64,000 nt of DNA from Umezawaea sp036375055 (GTDB lineage Bacteria; Actinomycetota; Actinomycetes; Mycobacteriales; Pseudonocardiaceae). Positions 55,210-63,289 of this stretch are shown piece after piece (positions within the stretch are counted from its first letter, which is position 1; the number at the start of each line of letters is the position of its first letter). The notes beneath the pieces are model-generated. The model had not been told where the DNA came from. It made no database searches and saw nothing but the letters and a program-made list of their open reading frames with translations. Both the position numbers and the translations under genes were made by a program. The stretch covers positions 1-64,000 of the forward strand of contig NZ_DASUSQ010000070.1 in the NCBI RefSeq assembly GCF_036375055.1. The letters run 5' to 3'.

Positions 55210-55376
55210 ATGAGGACCTTGTTGCTCGCGCTCGTCGCGGGCCCCTTCTCGGAGCCGACCCCACCACGCCCGGCGCCCGGATCGTGCACGCGGTCGTGAA
55301 GCAACCCGTGATGCGTTCCGAGTGGCGTGCGGAGCCGGCCGGGAGAGGTTCGAGCAGGAGTGCCTCGACGGTCTGA
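55210..55376 (+). pseudogene. Possible relic of a small exported protein gene
   Basis: GGGGGGA and ATG 55210 start a signal-like sequence MRTLLLALVAG, but that frame ends after 29 codons. The next frame continues as GADPTTPGARIVHAVVKQPV and EWRAEPAG, and a third as ERFEQECLDGL. Such frame-hopping suggests a decayed gene for a small secreted protein. The family is unknown, and the call rests only on this pattern. Confidence 0.35.
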
Positions 55377-55392
55377 ACGGCCGTCGAGCGAG

Positions 55393-55426
55393 CGGGGTGG
55401 GGGCCTACGCGCGGGTCCCCACCCCG
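55393..55426 (-). terminator. Terminator of the GH20 gene
   Basis: A 10-bp perfect stem (CGGGGTGGGG, 55393-55402, with 55417-55426) and a 14-nt loop lie 65 nt downstream of the GH20 stop. It could also stop transcripts from the DUF779 side. Confidence 0.55.
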
Positions 55427-55490
55427 TTGTCGGTGCTCGATCGCCGCTGCTCCGCGGACGGTGACCCGACCTACCGACGCGGCCTCACCA

Positions 55491-57086
55491 CTACCTGCCC
55501 CAGGGGACCTGGGGCGAGGGGTAGTAGTTGATGCCCGCTGCCTGCCAGCGGGGGGCCTGGGCGGCCAGCCGCCGGGAGAAGGCGGTCCAGTCGTGCGTCG
55601 ACCGCGGCGACCACCCGAGTTCGGCGATGGCGGGCAGCCTCGGGAACGCCATGTGCTCGACCTCCGAGGAGTTCGTGAGGGTCTCCGTCCACAGTGGAGC
55701 CTCGACGCCGCGGACGGCCGACTCCGGCACGCCCTTCAGGTAGGCGCCGGGGTTCCAGTCGTAGGCGTCCCGCACGTCGGTGTAGCCCGCCCAGTCCAGG
55801 CCCAGCTCGGTGTTCTCGTCGTACTTCATGTCCAGGTACGCCTTGGACGCGGGCGACAGCAGGATCTTGTTGCCCCGCGCCGCCGCCGCGGCCACGTCGG
55901 CGTCCTCGTCGTCGGTGCCCCAGTACTGGGCGACGGCGGAGGTGGGCGGGGTCGTCTTCACGAACTCGTGCCACCCCAGCGCGGACTTGCCGTGCTTCCG
56001 CACGAGCGGCAGCACCCTGTCCATGAAGGTCTTGAAGTCCGGCTCGGTCGTGGAGTGCGCCTCGTCGCCGCCGATGTGCAGGAACGGGCCGGGGGTCAGC
56101 GCCGCCAGCTCGCGCAGCACGTCGTCGACGAACCGGTAGGTGATCGGCTTGTCGATGCACAGCGAGCTGAACCCGACCTCGATGCCGTCGTAGAGCGGCG
56201 GCGCGACGCCGTCGCAGTTCAGCTCGGCGTAGGACGCGAGGGCCGCGTTGGTGTGGCCCGGCATGTCGATCTCCGGGATCACCGTGATGCCGCGGGAGCC
56301 CGCGTACTCCACCAGGTCCCGGTACTGCTCCTGCGTGTAGTGGCCGCCGGGGCCGCCGCCGACCTCGATGCTGCCGCCGTAGGTCGCGAGCCGGGGCCAG
56401 CTCTTGATCTCGATGCGCCAGCCCTGGTCGTCCGCGAGGTGCAGGTGCAGGTAGTTGACCTTGTACGCGGCGATCTGGTCGACGTACCGCTTGACCTCGT
56501 CGACTGAGAAGAAGTGCCGGGCCACGTCGAGCATCGCGCCCCGGTGGCCGAAGCGCGGGTGGTCGAGCACGCTGCCGCCGGGCACGGTCCACGGCCCAGG
56601 CTGCTCCGTCCTCGCCTCGATCTTCGCGGGCAGCAGCTGCCGCAGCGTCTGGACGCCCGCGAACAGGCCCGCCGCGGCCCGTGCGCGGATCACGACGCCC
56701 CACGGCGTCACGTCGAGCTGGTAGCCCTGCTCGCCCACCGCGGGGTCGGCGCCGACGAGCAGCAGCGTCACGCCCCTCGGGGTCACGCCCGAGGACACCG
56801 GGAGGCGGTATCCGGTGGCGGGGCGCAGCAGCTCGGCCGCGTACTCGCCGACCCTGCGCGCGTCCGCCGAGCCGGGCTGGGTCTGGATCCTCGCGTTCGC
56901 GGTCAACGAGTAGTCCGCTCCCGGACGGGGGGTGACCTTGACCGGTGCGGGCACGATCTGGCGCAACGACGTCTCCGGGCTTGCTAGTGCTGGGCTCGCC
57001 GCGCCGACCGCGACCGCTGTGGTTCCCGCGAGCAGTAGTGCCAACGCGGCACCGGGCAACCGCCGTGTGTTTCCACCGATCCCCAC
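55491..57086 (-). CDS. Secreted beta-N-acetylhexosaminidase (GH20)
   Basis: 531 aa. A signal peptide ends near residue 36 (PALASPETS). A GH20b-like N-terminal domain (about 40-170) precedes the TIM-barrel. The catalytic pair is D341-E342 in FLHIGGDEAHS. Substrate-binding blocks YLHLHLADDQGWRIEI, PEIDMPGHTNAALASY and the late LWTETLT are present. It releases GlcNAc from chitobiose and chitin fragments made by chitinases and the LPMO. GTG 57086 has AGGAGG six nt upstream. A DasR-like site lies 76 nt before the start. No lipobox is seen, so it should be released. Confidence 0.96.
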   Translation of the reverse strand: MGIGGNTRRLPGAALALLLAGTTAVAVGAASPALASPETSLRQIVPAPVKVTPRPGADYSLTANARIQTQPGSADARRVGEYAAELLRPATGYRLPVSSGVTPRGVTLLLVGADPAVGEQGYQLDVTPWGVVIRARAAAGLFAGVQTLRQLLPAKIEARTEQPGPWTVPGGSVLDHPRFGHRGAMLDVARHFFSVDEVKRYVDQIAAYKVNYLHLHLADDQGWRIEIKSWPRLATYGGSIEVGGGPGGHYTQEQYRDLVEYAGSRGITVIPEIDMPGHTNAALASYAELNCDGVAPPLYDGIEVGFSSLCIDKPITYRFVDDVLRELAALTPGPFLHIGGDEAHSTTEPDFKTFMDRVLPLVRKHGKSALGWHEFVKTTPPTSAVAQYWGTDDEDADVAAAAARGNKILLSPASKAYLDMKYDENTELGLDWAGYTDVRDAYDWNPGAYLKGVPESAVRGVEAPLWTETLTNSSEVEHMAFPRLPAIAELGWSPRSTHDWTAFSRRLAAQAPRWQAAGINYYPSPQVPWGR

Positions 57087-57161
57087 GAAATCCTCCTGGC
57101 CAGGCTGGAACCAACCGTGCGGCGGCGGCTGATTTCACCGTTTCAGCCCGCCTGGGAGCTG

Positions 57162-57177
57162 TCAAGGTCCAGACCAA
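57162..57177. promoter_or_regulatory. DasR-like site (dre) upstream of GH20
   Basis: CAAGGTCCAGACCAAT has the DasR core GGTCnAGACCA and matches 11 of 16 positions of the element ACTGGTCTAGACCAGT. It stands directly after the CYTH-CHAD stop and 76 nt upstream of the hexosaminidase start. Confidence 0.6.
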
Positions 57178-58689
57178 TCAGGAGAGCTTCGGCTTCTTCA
57201 CCGCCCGCCAGACGGCCGGGAACCGGTCCTCGATCCGCGCCGCCGCGCCGCTCTCCAACCCGTGCAGCAGGCCGAAGGCGAACCCGTTCTCGCCGTCCAG
57301 GTGCGCCTGCACGCCGAGTTCCCGCAGCACGGGGCGGGCCACCACGCTGTCCTGGTGCTCGCCGAGCAGCGTCTGGACTCCCTTGATCCGCTTGCGGTAC
57401 GCCTTGGCCCGCGCGCCGAACACCGGCACGGCCGCCTCCGTCGTGTAGCGCAAGCGCTTGGCCGCCTTGCGCGACTCGTGCAGCGCCACGTCCCGCTCCA
57501 CGCCGGGGTCGGTGTCGAGCACCTCGTCCGCGTGCCGCGCGAGCCTGCGGTAGGCCTTGTCCACGAGCTTCGGCACGACCTTCACCGCCTTCTCGGCGGC
57601 GACCGGGGTCAGCGGCGGCGAGGTCAGCAGGGCGTCGATCGAGTCCAGCAGCGCGATGTACCGGTCGCTGTTGAGCGCGGCCACGCCCGCCTCGTGGGCC
57701 GCGGTCTCCAGCGGGGCGAAGTGCCTGGTCAGCCTCGCCGCGACCGGCCCGAGCAGCAGGTCGGGGTCAAGGTCGGCCACCGCGCCGGTGAAGCGCTCGC
57801 GCAGCACCTCCAGGTCGCGGGCCTCGCCGAGCACGCCCGCCAGCCACTTCAGCTCGGTCGTCAGCTCGCGGGTCTGCTCGCGGTCGACCACCTTGCCGTA
57901 CGCCTGGAGCGCGCTGCGCAGCCTCCGCGTCGCCACGCGCATCTGGTGCACGGCGTCCTCCCGGTCGCGCCGCACCGCCGGGTCGTGGTGCTTGAGCGCC
58001 GCGGTGTGCTCGTGCAGGTAGGCGAGGACGACGTCACCCGCGGTCGCCTTCCGGCCGGTGCGCGGACCGCGGGGCTTCGGCCCCATCCGGTCGGCCAGCA
58101 GGCGGGTCAGCTTCGCCGACGACGTGGACCGCGTGATGCCCGCGGTGGACAGCCGCCGCTCCACGACGTCGAGCAGCGCGCGGTCACCGCCCGCGCCCAG
58201 CTCGACCTCGATCTCGCGCCACTCGTCCCCGGCCGAGTCGTCGCCGACGACCCGCGCCAGCACCAGGTCCTCGACCACCTCGACCAGCAGGTCGCCCCGG
58301 TCGTCGACGAGCTGCCACCGCTCACGGGTGGTCTTGATCCGCGCGACCGGCTCCAGCGCCTCGCCCCGCGCGTGCACCCGCACCAGGTCGACCAGTTCCT
58401 CCGGCGGCTTCTTCCGCGCCTTGGTCAGCGGCACCCGGACCTCCTCGCGGGTGTCCTCCCCGACCGGGAGCTTCAGGTGCCAGCCCGCGTCGTCGCCCCC
58501 GGTGCGCCTGCGCAGCGTCACGCCCCCGCGCGCCAGCCGGAGGTCGGCGGTGTCGTAGTAGACGGCTTCCAGGTCGATCCGCTCGGGCCCGGCCTCCGCG
58601 GCCACGCCGGGGAACCCGTCGAGCGGTGGCAGGTCGCTGCCCGCCGGGGCCTCGTACTTGCGTTCGGTCTCGTGCACGGAGGTCGCCAT
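57178..58689 (-). CDS. CYTH and CHAD domain protein
   Basis: 503 aa. The N-terminal CYTH domain (about 1-200) opens with ETERKYE, the family's ExExK-type triphosphate-binding strand, and has LRRRTGGDDAGWHLKLP. The C-terminal CHAD domain (about 215-500) is helical with conserved His/Arg (VHQMRVATRRLRSALQAYG, LHESRKAAKRLRYTTEAA). CHAD domains bind polyphosphate and CYTH domains hydrolyse tripolyphosphate or organic triphosphates. A cytosolic polyphosphate-related role is therefore likely. ATG 58689 was chosen. Confidence 0.94.
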   Translation of the reverse strand: MATSVHETERKYEAPAGSDLPPLDGFPGVAAEAGPERIDLEAVYYDTADLRLARGGVTLRRRTGGDDAGWHLKLPVGEDTREEVRVPLTKARKKPPEELVDLVRVHARGEALEPVARIKTTRERWQLVDDRGDLLVEVVEDLVLARVVGDDSAGDEWREIEVELGAGGDRALLDVVERRLSTAGITRSTSSAKLTRLLADRMGPKPRGPRTGRKATAGDVVLAYLHEHTAALKHHDPAVRRDREDAVHQMRVATRRLRSALQAYGKVVDREQTRELTTELKWLAGVLGEARDLEVLRERFTGAVADLDPDLLLGPVAARLTRHFAPLETAAHEAGVAALNSDRYIALLDSIDALLTSPPLTPVAAEKAVKVVPKLVDKAYRRLARHADEVLDTDPGVERDVALHESRKAAKRLRYTTEAAVPVFGARAKAYRKRIKGVQTLLGEHQDSVVARPVLRELGVQAHLDGENGFAFGLLHGLESGAAARIEDRFPAVWRAVKKPKLS

Positions 58690-58831
58690 CTTCTAGAAAT
58701 ACACCCCCGGCGCCCGGTTCACTCCTGTTCGCGCTGGTTGTCACGTTCCGTGTGTGCCGTTGACCTGGCCGGGGGTAGTCGTGGGCCCGTCCGCGTGGTT
58801 TTCCTGATCAACCCCTTGGCAGGGGTCCCCG

Positions 58832-59647
58832 GTGCGGTTGGCTGGCGGTGTGGCACCCACGGAGAAGGAACGGCTCGATGTGGTCGAGCCGGCGATCGCC
58901 GACCTCAAGACCGTCACCGAGGTGCTGACCGCCGAACTGGGCAGGGTCAGCGCGCGTCTGCTGGTGCTCGAACGCAGGCTGGCGGGTGCGGGCGCCGGTC
59001 CGGACGAGGACCTCGACGCCGTCGACGACGAGATCGCGGACGTCGTGGAGGCGCTGCGCAAGGCGTGGGACGCCGAGCAGGAGGTGCTGGCCGACTCGGT
59101 GCGCGTGCGGATCCGCCAGGAGGTCGCCGAGTTCGAGGAGTTGCAGAACCGGCGCGAGGCGGGCAGGCGCAGGCTGGAGTCCGGGCGCAAGCCCAAGTTC
59201 GAGCGCGACAGCATCGTCCACGAGATCCACCAGCTGGACTGGCACATCGGCGCGCGGACGAGCAGCGCCCAGGAGGCGGCCGACCGGCTGGCCGCCGACC
59301 AGCGCGCGACCCAGGAGGCGTGGCGGCTGGAGGCGATCGTCGCCGGGGAGAAGGCGCGGGAGGAGATGTGGGCCGCCGCGCGCACCAGGATCGACCGGGC
59401 GCTGGCCGCCGACCTGCGGCTGCCGGTGTGGTTCCGGGTCGGCCTCGGCGAGATCACCTGCCCCGACCCGGCCCCGTGGCTGCTGGCGGCCACCGGCCTG
59501 GTGGCGTACCGCCTGGAGTACGGGGTCACCGACCCGGTCCGCCCCCTCGGCCCGATCCCGTCCGCGTCCTCAGGCTCCGCCGCGTGGGTGCGGCGGACGG
59601 AGATCTACGGCGACGTGGCGGAGCAGATGAAGGGACTGCGCCCCTGA
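58832..59647 (+). CDS. Hypothetical helical protein
   Basis: 271 aa; family not recognised. The first 190 residues are strongly helical and charged with coiled-coil character (ADLKTVTEVLTAELGRVSAR, FEELQNRREAGRRRLESGRK). A more globular end follows (LPVWFRVGLGEITCPDPAPW, VAYRLEYGVTDPVRPLG). No signal or membrane segment. GTG 58832 has AGGGG six nt upstream; GTG 58850 is an alternative. It is divergent from the CYTH-CHAD gene and convergent with the HNH gene. Confidence 0.75.
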   Translation: MRLAGGVAPTEKERLDVVEPAIADLKTVTEVLTAELGRVSARLLVLERRLAGAGAGPDEDLDAVDDEIADVVEALRKAWDAEQEVLADSVRVRIRQEVAEFEELQNRREAGRRRLESGRKPKFERDSIVHEIHQLDWHIGARTSSAQEAADRLAADQRATQEAWRLEAIVAGEKAREEMWAAARTRIDRALAADLRLPVWFRVGLGEITCPDPAPWLLAATGLVAYRLEYGVTDPVRPLGPIPSASSGSAAWVRRTEIYGDVAEQMKGLRP

Positions 59648-59686
59648 CCGTGCCGCGCAGGCCGCCCCGGACCGCGAGCGGCACGG
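59648..59686. terminator. Bidirectional terminator between 59647 and 59691
   Basis: Arms CCGTGCCGC (59648-59656) and complement (59678-59686) pair exactly; the flanking CCCCTGA and TCAGGGG can extend the stem around a bulge. It lies between two convergent stops. Confidence 0.6.
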
Positions 59687-59690
59687 CGGA

Positions 59691-60344
59691 TCAGGGGGCG
59701 CAGGAGGTGAGCATCGACGCCAGCGCGTCGTGCTCGGCCTGGTCGATCGTCAGCTTGTAGGTGGACTTCACGGCGATCCAGTCCTTCGAGTACTTGCACC
59801 AGTAGCCCTGGGCCGGTGGCTTCCACTTCGCCGGGTCCTGGTCACCCTTGGACCGGTTCGTCTTGGCCGACGTGGCGATCAGCTGGACGCCGCCGAGGTC
59901 GTTGGCGAACGCCTTGCGCTGGTCGTCGGTCCACGCGGCGGCGCCGGAACGCCACGCCTCGGCCAGCGGCACCGTGTGGTCGATGTCCATCTCGCCCGCG
60001 CTGGTGATCGTGAGCCCCTCGTACGGGCTCACCCAGGTGCCCTCGACGGCCTTGCAGTCCTTGTCGTTCTTCACGTTCGAGCCCTGCTTCTGGAGCACGA
60101 CCTCGCGGGTGTCGCAGGAGTTCCCCTGGCCCGACCAGTGCGGGAACCGGTCCCGGCTGTAGCCCGCCATCTTGCCCTCCGGGCCGATCACCAGCCCGGC
60201 GAGCTGCGCCGCCGAATCACCCGCGGACGGGGGAGGGGCGCTGGTGGGCGAGTCGGTGCCCGCCCTGTCCAGGTACCACGCGAGAGCCGCCAGGACGATC
60301 ACGATGACCAGGCTCGTCAACGCCGTGGCCTGCTTGCGGTCCAT
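59691..60344 (-). CDS. Membrane-anchored or exported HNH endonuclease family protein (DUF1524)
   Basis: 217 aa. An N-terminal hydrophobic anchor (ALTSLVIVIVLAALAWYL) and a Ser/Pro linker are followed by a DUF1524/HNH domain. Conserved blocks are MDIDHTVPLAEAWRSGAAAW (His-Val/Asp metal site), FANDLGGVQLIATSAKTNRS and SKGDQDPAKWKPP. Cys pairs suggest folding outside the membrane. Similar single-domain actinobacterial proteins are presumed secreted nucleases, perhaps for nutrient recovery. This one lacks the GmrSD restriction partner domain. Confidence 0.88.
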   Translation of the reverse strand: MDRKQATALTSLVIVIVLAALAWYLDRAGTDSPTSAPPPSAGDSAAQLAGLVIGPEGKMAGYSRDRFPHWSGQGNSCDTREVVLQKQGSNVKNDKDCKAVEGTWVSPYEGLTITSAGEMDIDHTVPLAEAWRSGAAAWTDDQRKAFANDLGGVQLIATSAKTNRSKGDQDPAKWKPPAQGYWCKYSKDWIAVKSTYKLTIDQAEHDALASMLTSCAP

Positions 60345-60359
60345 GCGCTGGGCCCTCCC

Positions 60360-60403
60360 GTCCTCGGTGGTCGACGGCCCTATGATCAGCGATCACCGAG
60401 GAC
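60360..60403 (-). terminator. Possible terminator of the formyltransferase gene
   Basis: Arms of 10 bp (60360-60369 and 60394-60403, GTCCTCGGTG with its complement) enclose a 24-nt loop, between the formyltransferase stop and the HNH start. The large loop makes it a weak candidate. Confidence 0.4.
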
Positions 60404-60422
60404 GGGCCGCGGGCAGGTCCCG

Positions 60423-61370
60423 TTACGGACGGCTGGTGAGGTAGCCGCCCATGGTCGTGAAGTACTGCGCGGCGCTCAGCTCGGTGCCGTCCTCGGTCCG
60501 CACGCGCTTCACCAGCAGTCCGTGGTTGCGGCCCCGCCGGGCGTCCGAGCCCGCCACGATCGCGACGCCGTCACCCTCGCGGTAGAAGATCCGGCCCGGC
60601 GTGCCGCCGTACTTCGCCCCGGACACCTCGGCCTCCACGATCTCCAGCCGCTTGCCCCGGTGGAACGCGTACGCGCTCGGGTACGGCGCGCACTGCGCCC
60701 GCACCAGCCGGTCCAGCTCCTCGGCCGACCAGGTCCAGTCGATCCGCAGGTCCTCGTCCGCGCGCTTGTGGAAGAACGACGCCTTGCTCCGGTCCTGCTT
60801 CACGAACCCGGTCTTGCCGGAGGCGATCTCCGCCAGCCCGTCGACCGTGATCGGCCCGAACAGCTCCACCGTCTTGTGGAACAGGTCGGCCGTCGTGTCG
60901 CGCGGACCGACCGGCACCGACCGCTGGAGCACGATGTCGCCCGCGTCCAGCGTCTCGTCCATCATGTGCGCCGTGACGCCGACCTCCTTCTCGTCGTTGA
61001 TCAGCGCCCAGATCAGCGGCGAGAACCCGGCGTAGGACGGCAGCAGCGAGTCGTGCACGTTCAGGGTGCCGTGCTTGGGCAGGGTGAAGATGTGCGGCGG
61101 GATCCAGGTGCGCCAGTTGGTCGCCACGATGACGTCCGGCTCGACCTCCTTGAGGCGGGCCAGCAGCTCCTCGTCGTCCGGCCGGTTGCGGATCAGCGTC
61201 TCGACGCCGTGCTCGGCGGCCAGGTCCGCGACCGAGTCGCTCCAGATCTGCTCGTACGGGTGCTCGCTCTTCGGGTGGGTGACCACCAGGACGACGTCGT
61301 GCTCGGAATCCAGCAGCGCCTGCAGGGTCCGGTGCCCCCAGGTTTGGTACCCGAACATGACAACCCGCAT
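60423..61370 (-). CDS. Formyltransferase (Fmt/CchA-like), probably siderophore-related
   Basis: 315 aa. The formyl-THF transferase domain has the catalytic set N104-x-H106 in LNVHDSLLPSYAG and D142 in LDAGDIV. A C-terminal Fmt-like domain starts near 200. True methionyl-tRNA formyltransferase sits by def and opens MRLVFAGTP; this one opens MRVVMFGYQTWG and has no such neighbours. It resembles hydroxyornithine formyltransferases of siderophore paths (CchA of coelichelin). Two overlapping iron-box-like sequences just upstream support iron control. ATG 61370 has AAGG eight nt upstream; ATG 61376 is an alternative. No NRPS gene is in the window. Confidence 0.8.
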   Translation of the reverse strand: MRVVMFGYQTWGHRTLQALLDSEHDVVLVVTHPKSEHPYEQIWSDSVADLAAEHGVETLIRNRPDDEELLARLKEVEPDVIVATNWRTWIPPHIFTLPKHGTLNVHDSLLPSYAGFSPLIWALINDEKEVGVTAHMMDETLDAGDIVLQRSVPVGPRDTTADLFHKTVELFGPITVDGLAEIASGKTGFVKQDRSKASFFHKRADEDLRIDWTWSAEELDRLVRAQCAPYPSAYAFHRGKRLEIVEAEVSGAKYGGTPGRIFYREGDGVAIVAGSDARRGRNHGLLVKRVRTEDGTELSAAQYFTTMGGYLTSRP

Positions 61371-61391
61371 GGCCATCCCTTCCTCGAACAC

Positions 61392-61430
61392 AAGTCAGCC
61401 TTACCTAAGTAACGGAAGGCTAACCGAACT
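61392..61430. promoter_or_regulatory. Iron box (IdeR/DmdR-type) upstream of the formyltransferase
   Basis: Read on minus, ACTTAGGTAAGGCTGACTT matches about 14 of 19 positions of the iron-box consensus TTAGGTTAGGCTAACCTAA. A second, overlapping half with AAGGCTAACCGAA (plus strand) lies at 61416-61428. The sites are 22-60 nt from the formyltransferase start and 28-66 nt from the amidohydrolase start, so either or both could be controlled. Confidence 0.7.
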
Positions 61431-61457
61431 GGCCGAGCCTGCGTAACCTGGCGGTTC

Positions 61458-63056
61458 GTGATCCTCGATATGAAGCTGGTGCGCGGCCGAATCATCACGA
61501 TGGACCCCGCTCGACCCGAGGCGACCTCCGTGGGCGTGTGGCGAGGCCAGGTCGTCGGTCTGGACGAGGAGGTCGCCCACCTCGACGCCGAACGGGTCGT
61601 CGACCTGGACGGCGCCGTGGTCCTGCCGGGGTTCGTCGACGCCCACAACCACCTCGCCTGGGCGGGGCGCGCCAGCGTCACCCCGGACGTCTCCTCCTGC
61701 CGCTCGGTGGCCGAGGTCGTCGCCCGCCTGCGCGAGGTCACCCCCGTGGGCGACTGGCTTGAGGTGGCGGGCTACGACCACCGCGTGCTGGACCGCCCCC
61801 TGACGGCGGAGGACCTGGACGCCGTGGCGCGGGACCGCCGGATCTACGTCCAGGACCGCTCCGGCCACGCCTGCGTGGTCAACACCCCCGTGCTCCGGGA
61901 ACTCCCCGCGACCCTGCTGAGCCCCGGCACCCCCGGCGTCGAGTTCGACCGCGACGGCAACCCCACCGGCGGACTGGCCGAGGGTGCCCAGACGGCCGTC
62001 CGCGCCCTCCGCCTGCCCTACTCGATCGACGAGATCGCAGGCCACGTCGCCCTCGGCGCCCGGCAGTGCCTCGCGCAGGGCGTCACCACGGCCGCCGAGG
62101 CGGGTGTCGCGGGCGGGATCGTCGGCAGCAGCCCGGTGGAGATCGCCGCCTACCAGCGGAACCGCCTGCCGCTGCGCGTGCAGCTGATGGTCTCCGCCGA
62201 CGCGCTGCACCCCGTCGCCGCCCACCGGGACGACCGCGTGACCAGGGCGGTCGACCTCGGCCTGCACACCGGTCTCGGCGACGACCGGCTGGGCATCGGC
62301 GCCCTCAAGGTCTTCACCGACGGCGGCATGATGGCCAGGACCGCCGCCATGACGGAACCCTACGAGGGCACCGGGAACAGCGGCCAGCTCCAGGACGACC
62401 CGGAGCGCATGACCGCGGCCATCCTCGACGGCCACGCCGCGGGCTGGCAACTGGCGGTCCACGCCATCGGCGACCGGGCGCTCGACTTCACCCTGGACAC
62501 CCTCGAAGAGGCCCGGAGGCGCCACCCGCGCGAGAACACCAGGCACCGCATCGAGCACTGCGGCACCACCCGCCCGGAACAGCTGACCAGGATCGCCGCC
62601 CTCAACGCCGTCCCGGTCATCCAGCCGACGTTCCTCTACGACAACGGCGACGACTACAGCGCCATCATGGGCGAGCGTCGCACGCCGTGGCTCTACCGCG
62701 GAAAGTCGTTCCTGGACCACGGGATCACCATCGCGGGCAGCTCGGACCGCCCGGTGACGGAGGGCTCACCGCTGCGGGCCATCCAGTTCATGGTCGACCG
62801 CACGGCCCGCGACGGCGGGCAGATCGGCCCGGCCGAGGCGATCACCATCGACCAGGCCCTGGCCGCCTACACGACCGGCTCCGCCTACGCCTGCAACGTC
62901 GACGCCACCAGGGGGACCATCGCACGGGGCAAGCTGGCCGACTTCGCCGTGCTGGCGGACGACCCGAGGACCCACGACACCAGCGGGATCAACGGCATCC
63001 GGGTGCTGGCGACGATCGTCGGGGGCGACCCGGTCCACAACCCGGAGAACCTCTAG
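61458..63056 (+). CDS. Amidohydrolase (YtcJ-like)
   Basis: 532-aa metal-dependent amidohydrolase of the YtcJ branch. Features are LPGFVDAHNHLAWAG with the HxH metal site, a carbamylated-Lys strand region (GIGALKVFTDGGMMARTA), the His metal ligands in LAVHAIGDRALD and HRIEHCGTTRP, and the final Asp in IAGSSDRPVTEGSPL. It probably hydrolyses an amide or cyclic amide, but substrates of YtcJ-like enzymes are mostly unknown. GTG 61458 or ATG 61470 may start it; neither has a strong ribosome site, so it may be leaderless. It is divergent from the formyltransferase. Confidence 0.9.
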   Translation: MILDMKLVRGRIITMDPARPEATSVGVWRGQVVGLDEEVAHLDAERVVDLDGAVVLPGFVDAHNHLAWAGRASVTPDVSSCRSVAEVVARLREVTPVGDWLEVAGYDHRVLDRPLTAEDLDAVARDRRIYVQDRSGHACVVNTPVLRELPATLLSPGTPGVEFDRDGNPTGGLAEGAQTAVRALRLPYSIDEIAGHVALGARQCLAQGVTTAAEAGVAGGIVGSSPVEIAAYQRNRLPLRVQLMVSADALHPVAAHRDDRVTRAVDLGLHTGLGDDRLGIGALKVFTDGGMMARTAAMTEPYEGTGNSGQLQDDPERMTAAILDGHAAGWQLAVHAIGDRALDFTLDTLEEARRRHPRENTRHRIEHCGTTRPEQLTRIAALNAVPVIQPTFLYDNGDDYSAIMGERRTPWLYRGKSFLDHGITIAGSSDRPVTEGSPLRAIQFMVDRTARDGGQIGPAEAITIDQALAAYTTGSAYACNVDATRGTIARGKLADFAVLADDPRTHDTSGINGIRVLATIVGGDPVHNPENL

Positions 63057-63289
63057 CCGCACAACGGGCGGCGCACTCCTGAGCGGTAACACCAGGACGC
63101 GCACACCCGCGCACGGCTGAACAAGCGACTCGCCCACCCGCACGAAGACGACCGGCCCCCACGGCGCCGGCGAGCGGGCCAACGCGAAACGCGGCCGATC
63201 CTACTGGGGCACCCGACCACCGAACCCGAGGACCGGACAGCTCCCACCAGCCCGATCGAGGATCACACCAGGACGGCCGCCCTCCCCCG

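Larger units (their letters stand above)
55144..55490. other. Intergenic region between DUF779 and GH20
   Basis: About 350 nt between two convergent stops. It holds a probable relic of a small exported protein (55210-55376) and a hairpin serving GH20 (55393-55426). A shorter 8-bp stem (CTCGACGG with CCGTCGAG) lies around 55364-55388. No intact gene is seen. Confidence 0.5.

Noticed and set aside
60423..61370. Canonical methionyl-tRNA formyltransferase (fmt)
   Set aside because: No def, priA or rsmB neighbours, an atypical N-terminus, and an iron box upstream argue for a specialised formyltransferase, although the catalytic domain is shared.
60423..63056. A siderophore biosynthetic gene cluster
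   Set aside because: Only the formyltransferase and the iron box fit; there is no NRPS, NIS synthetase, hydroxylase or transporter nearby.
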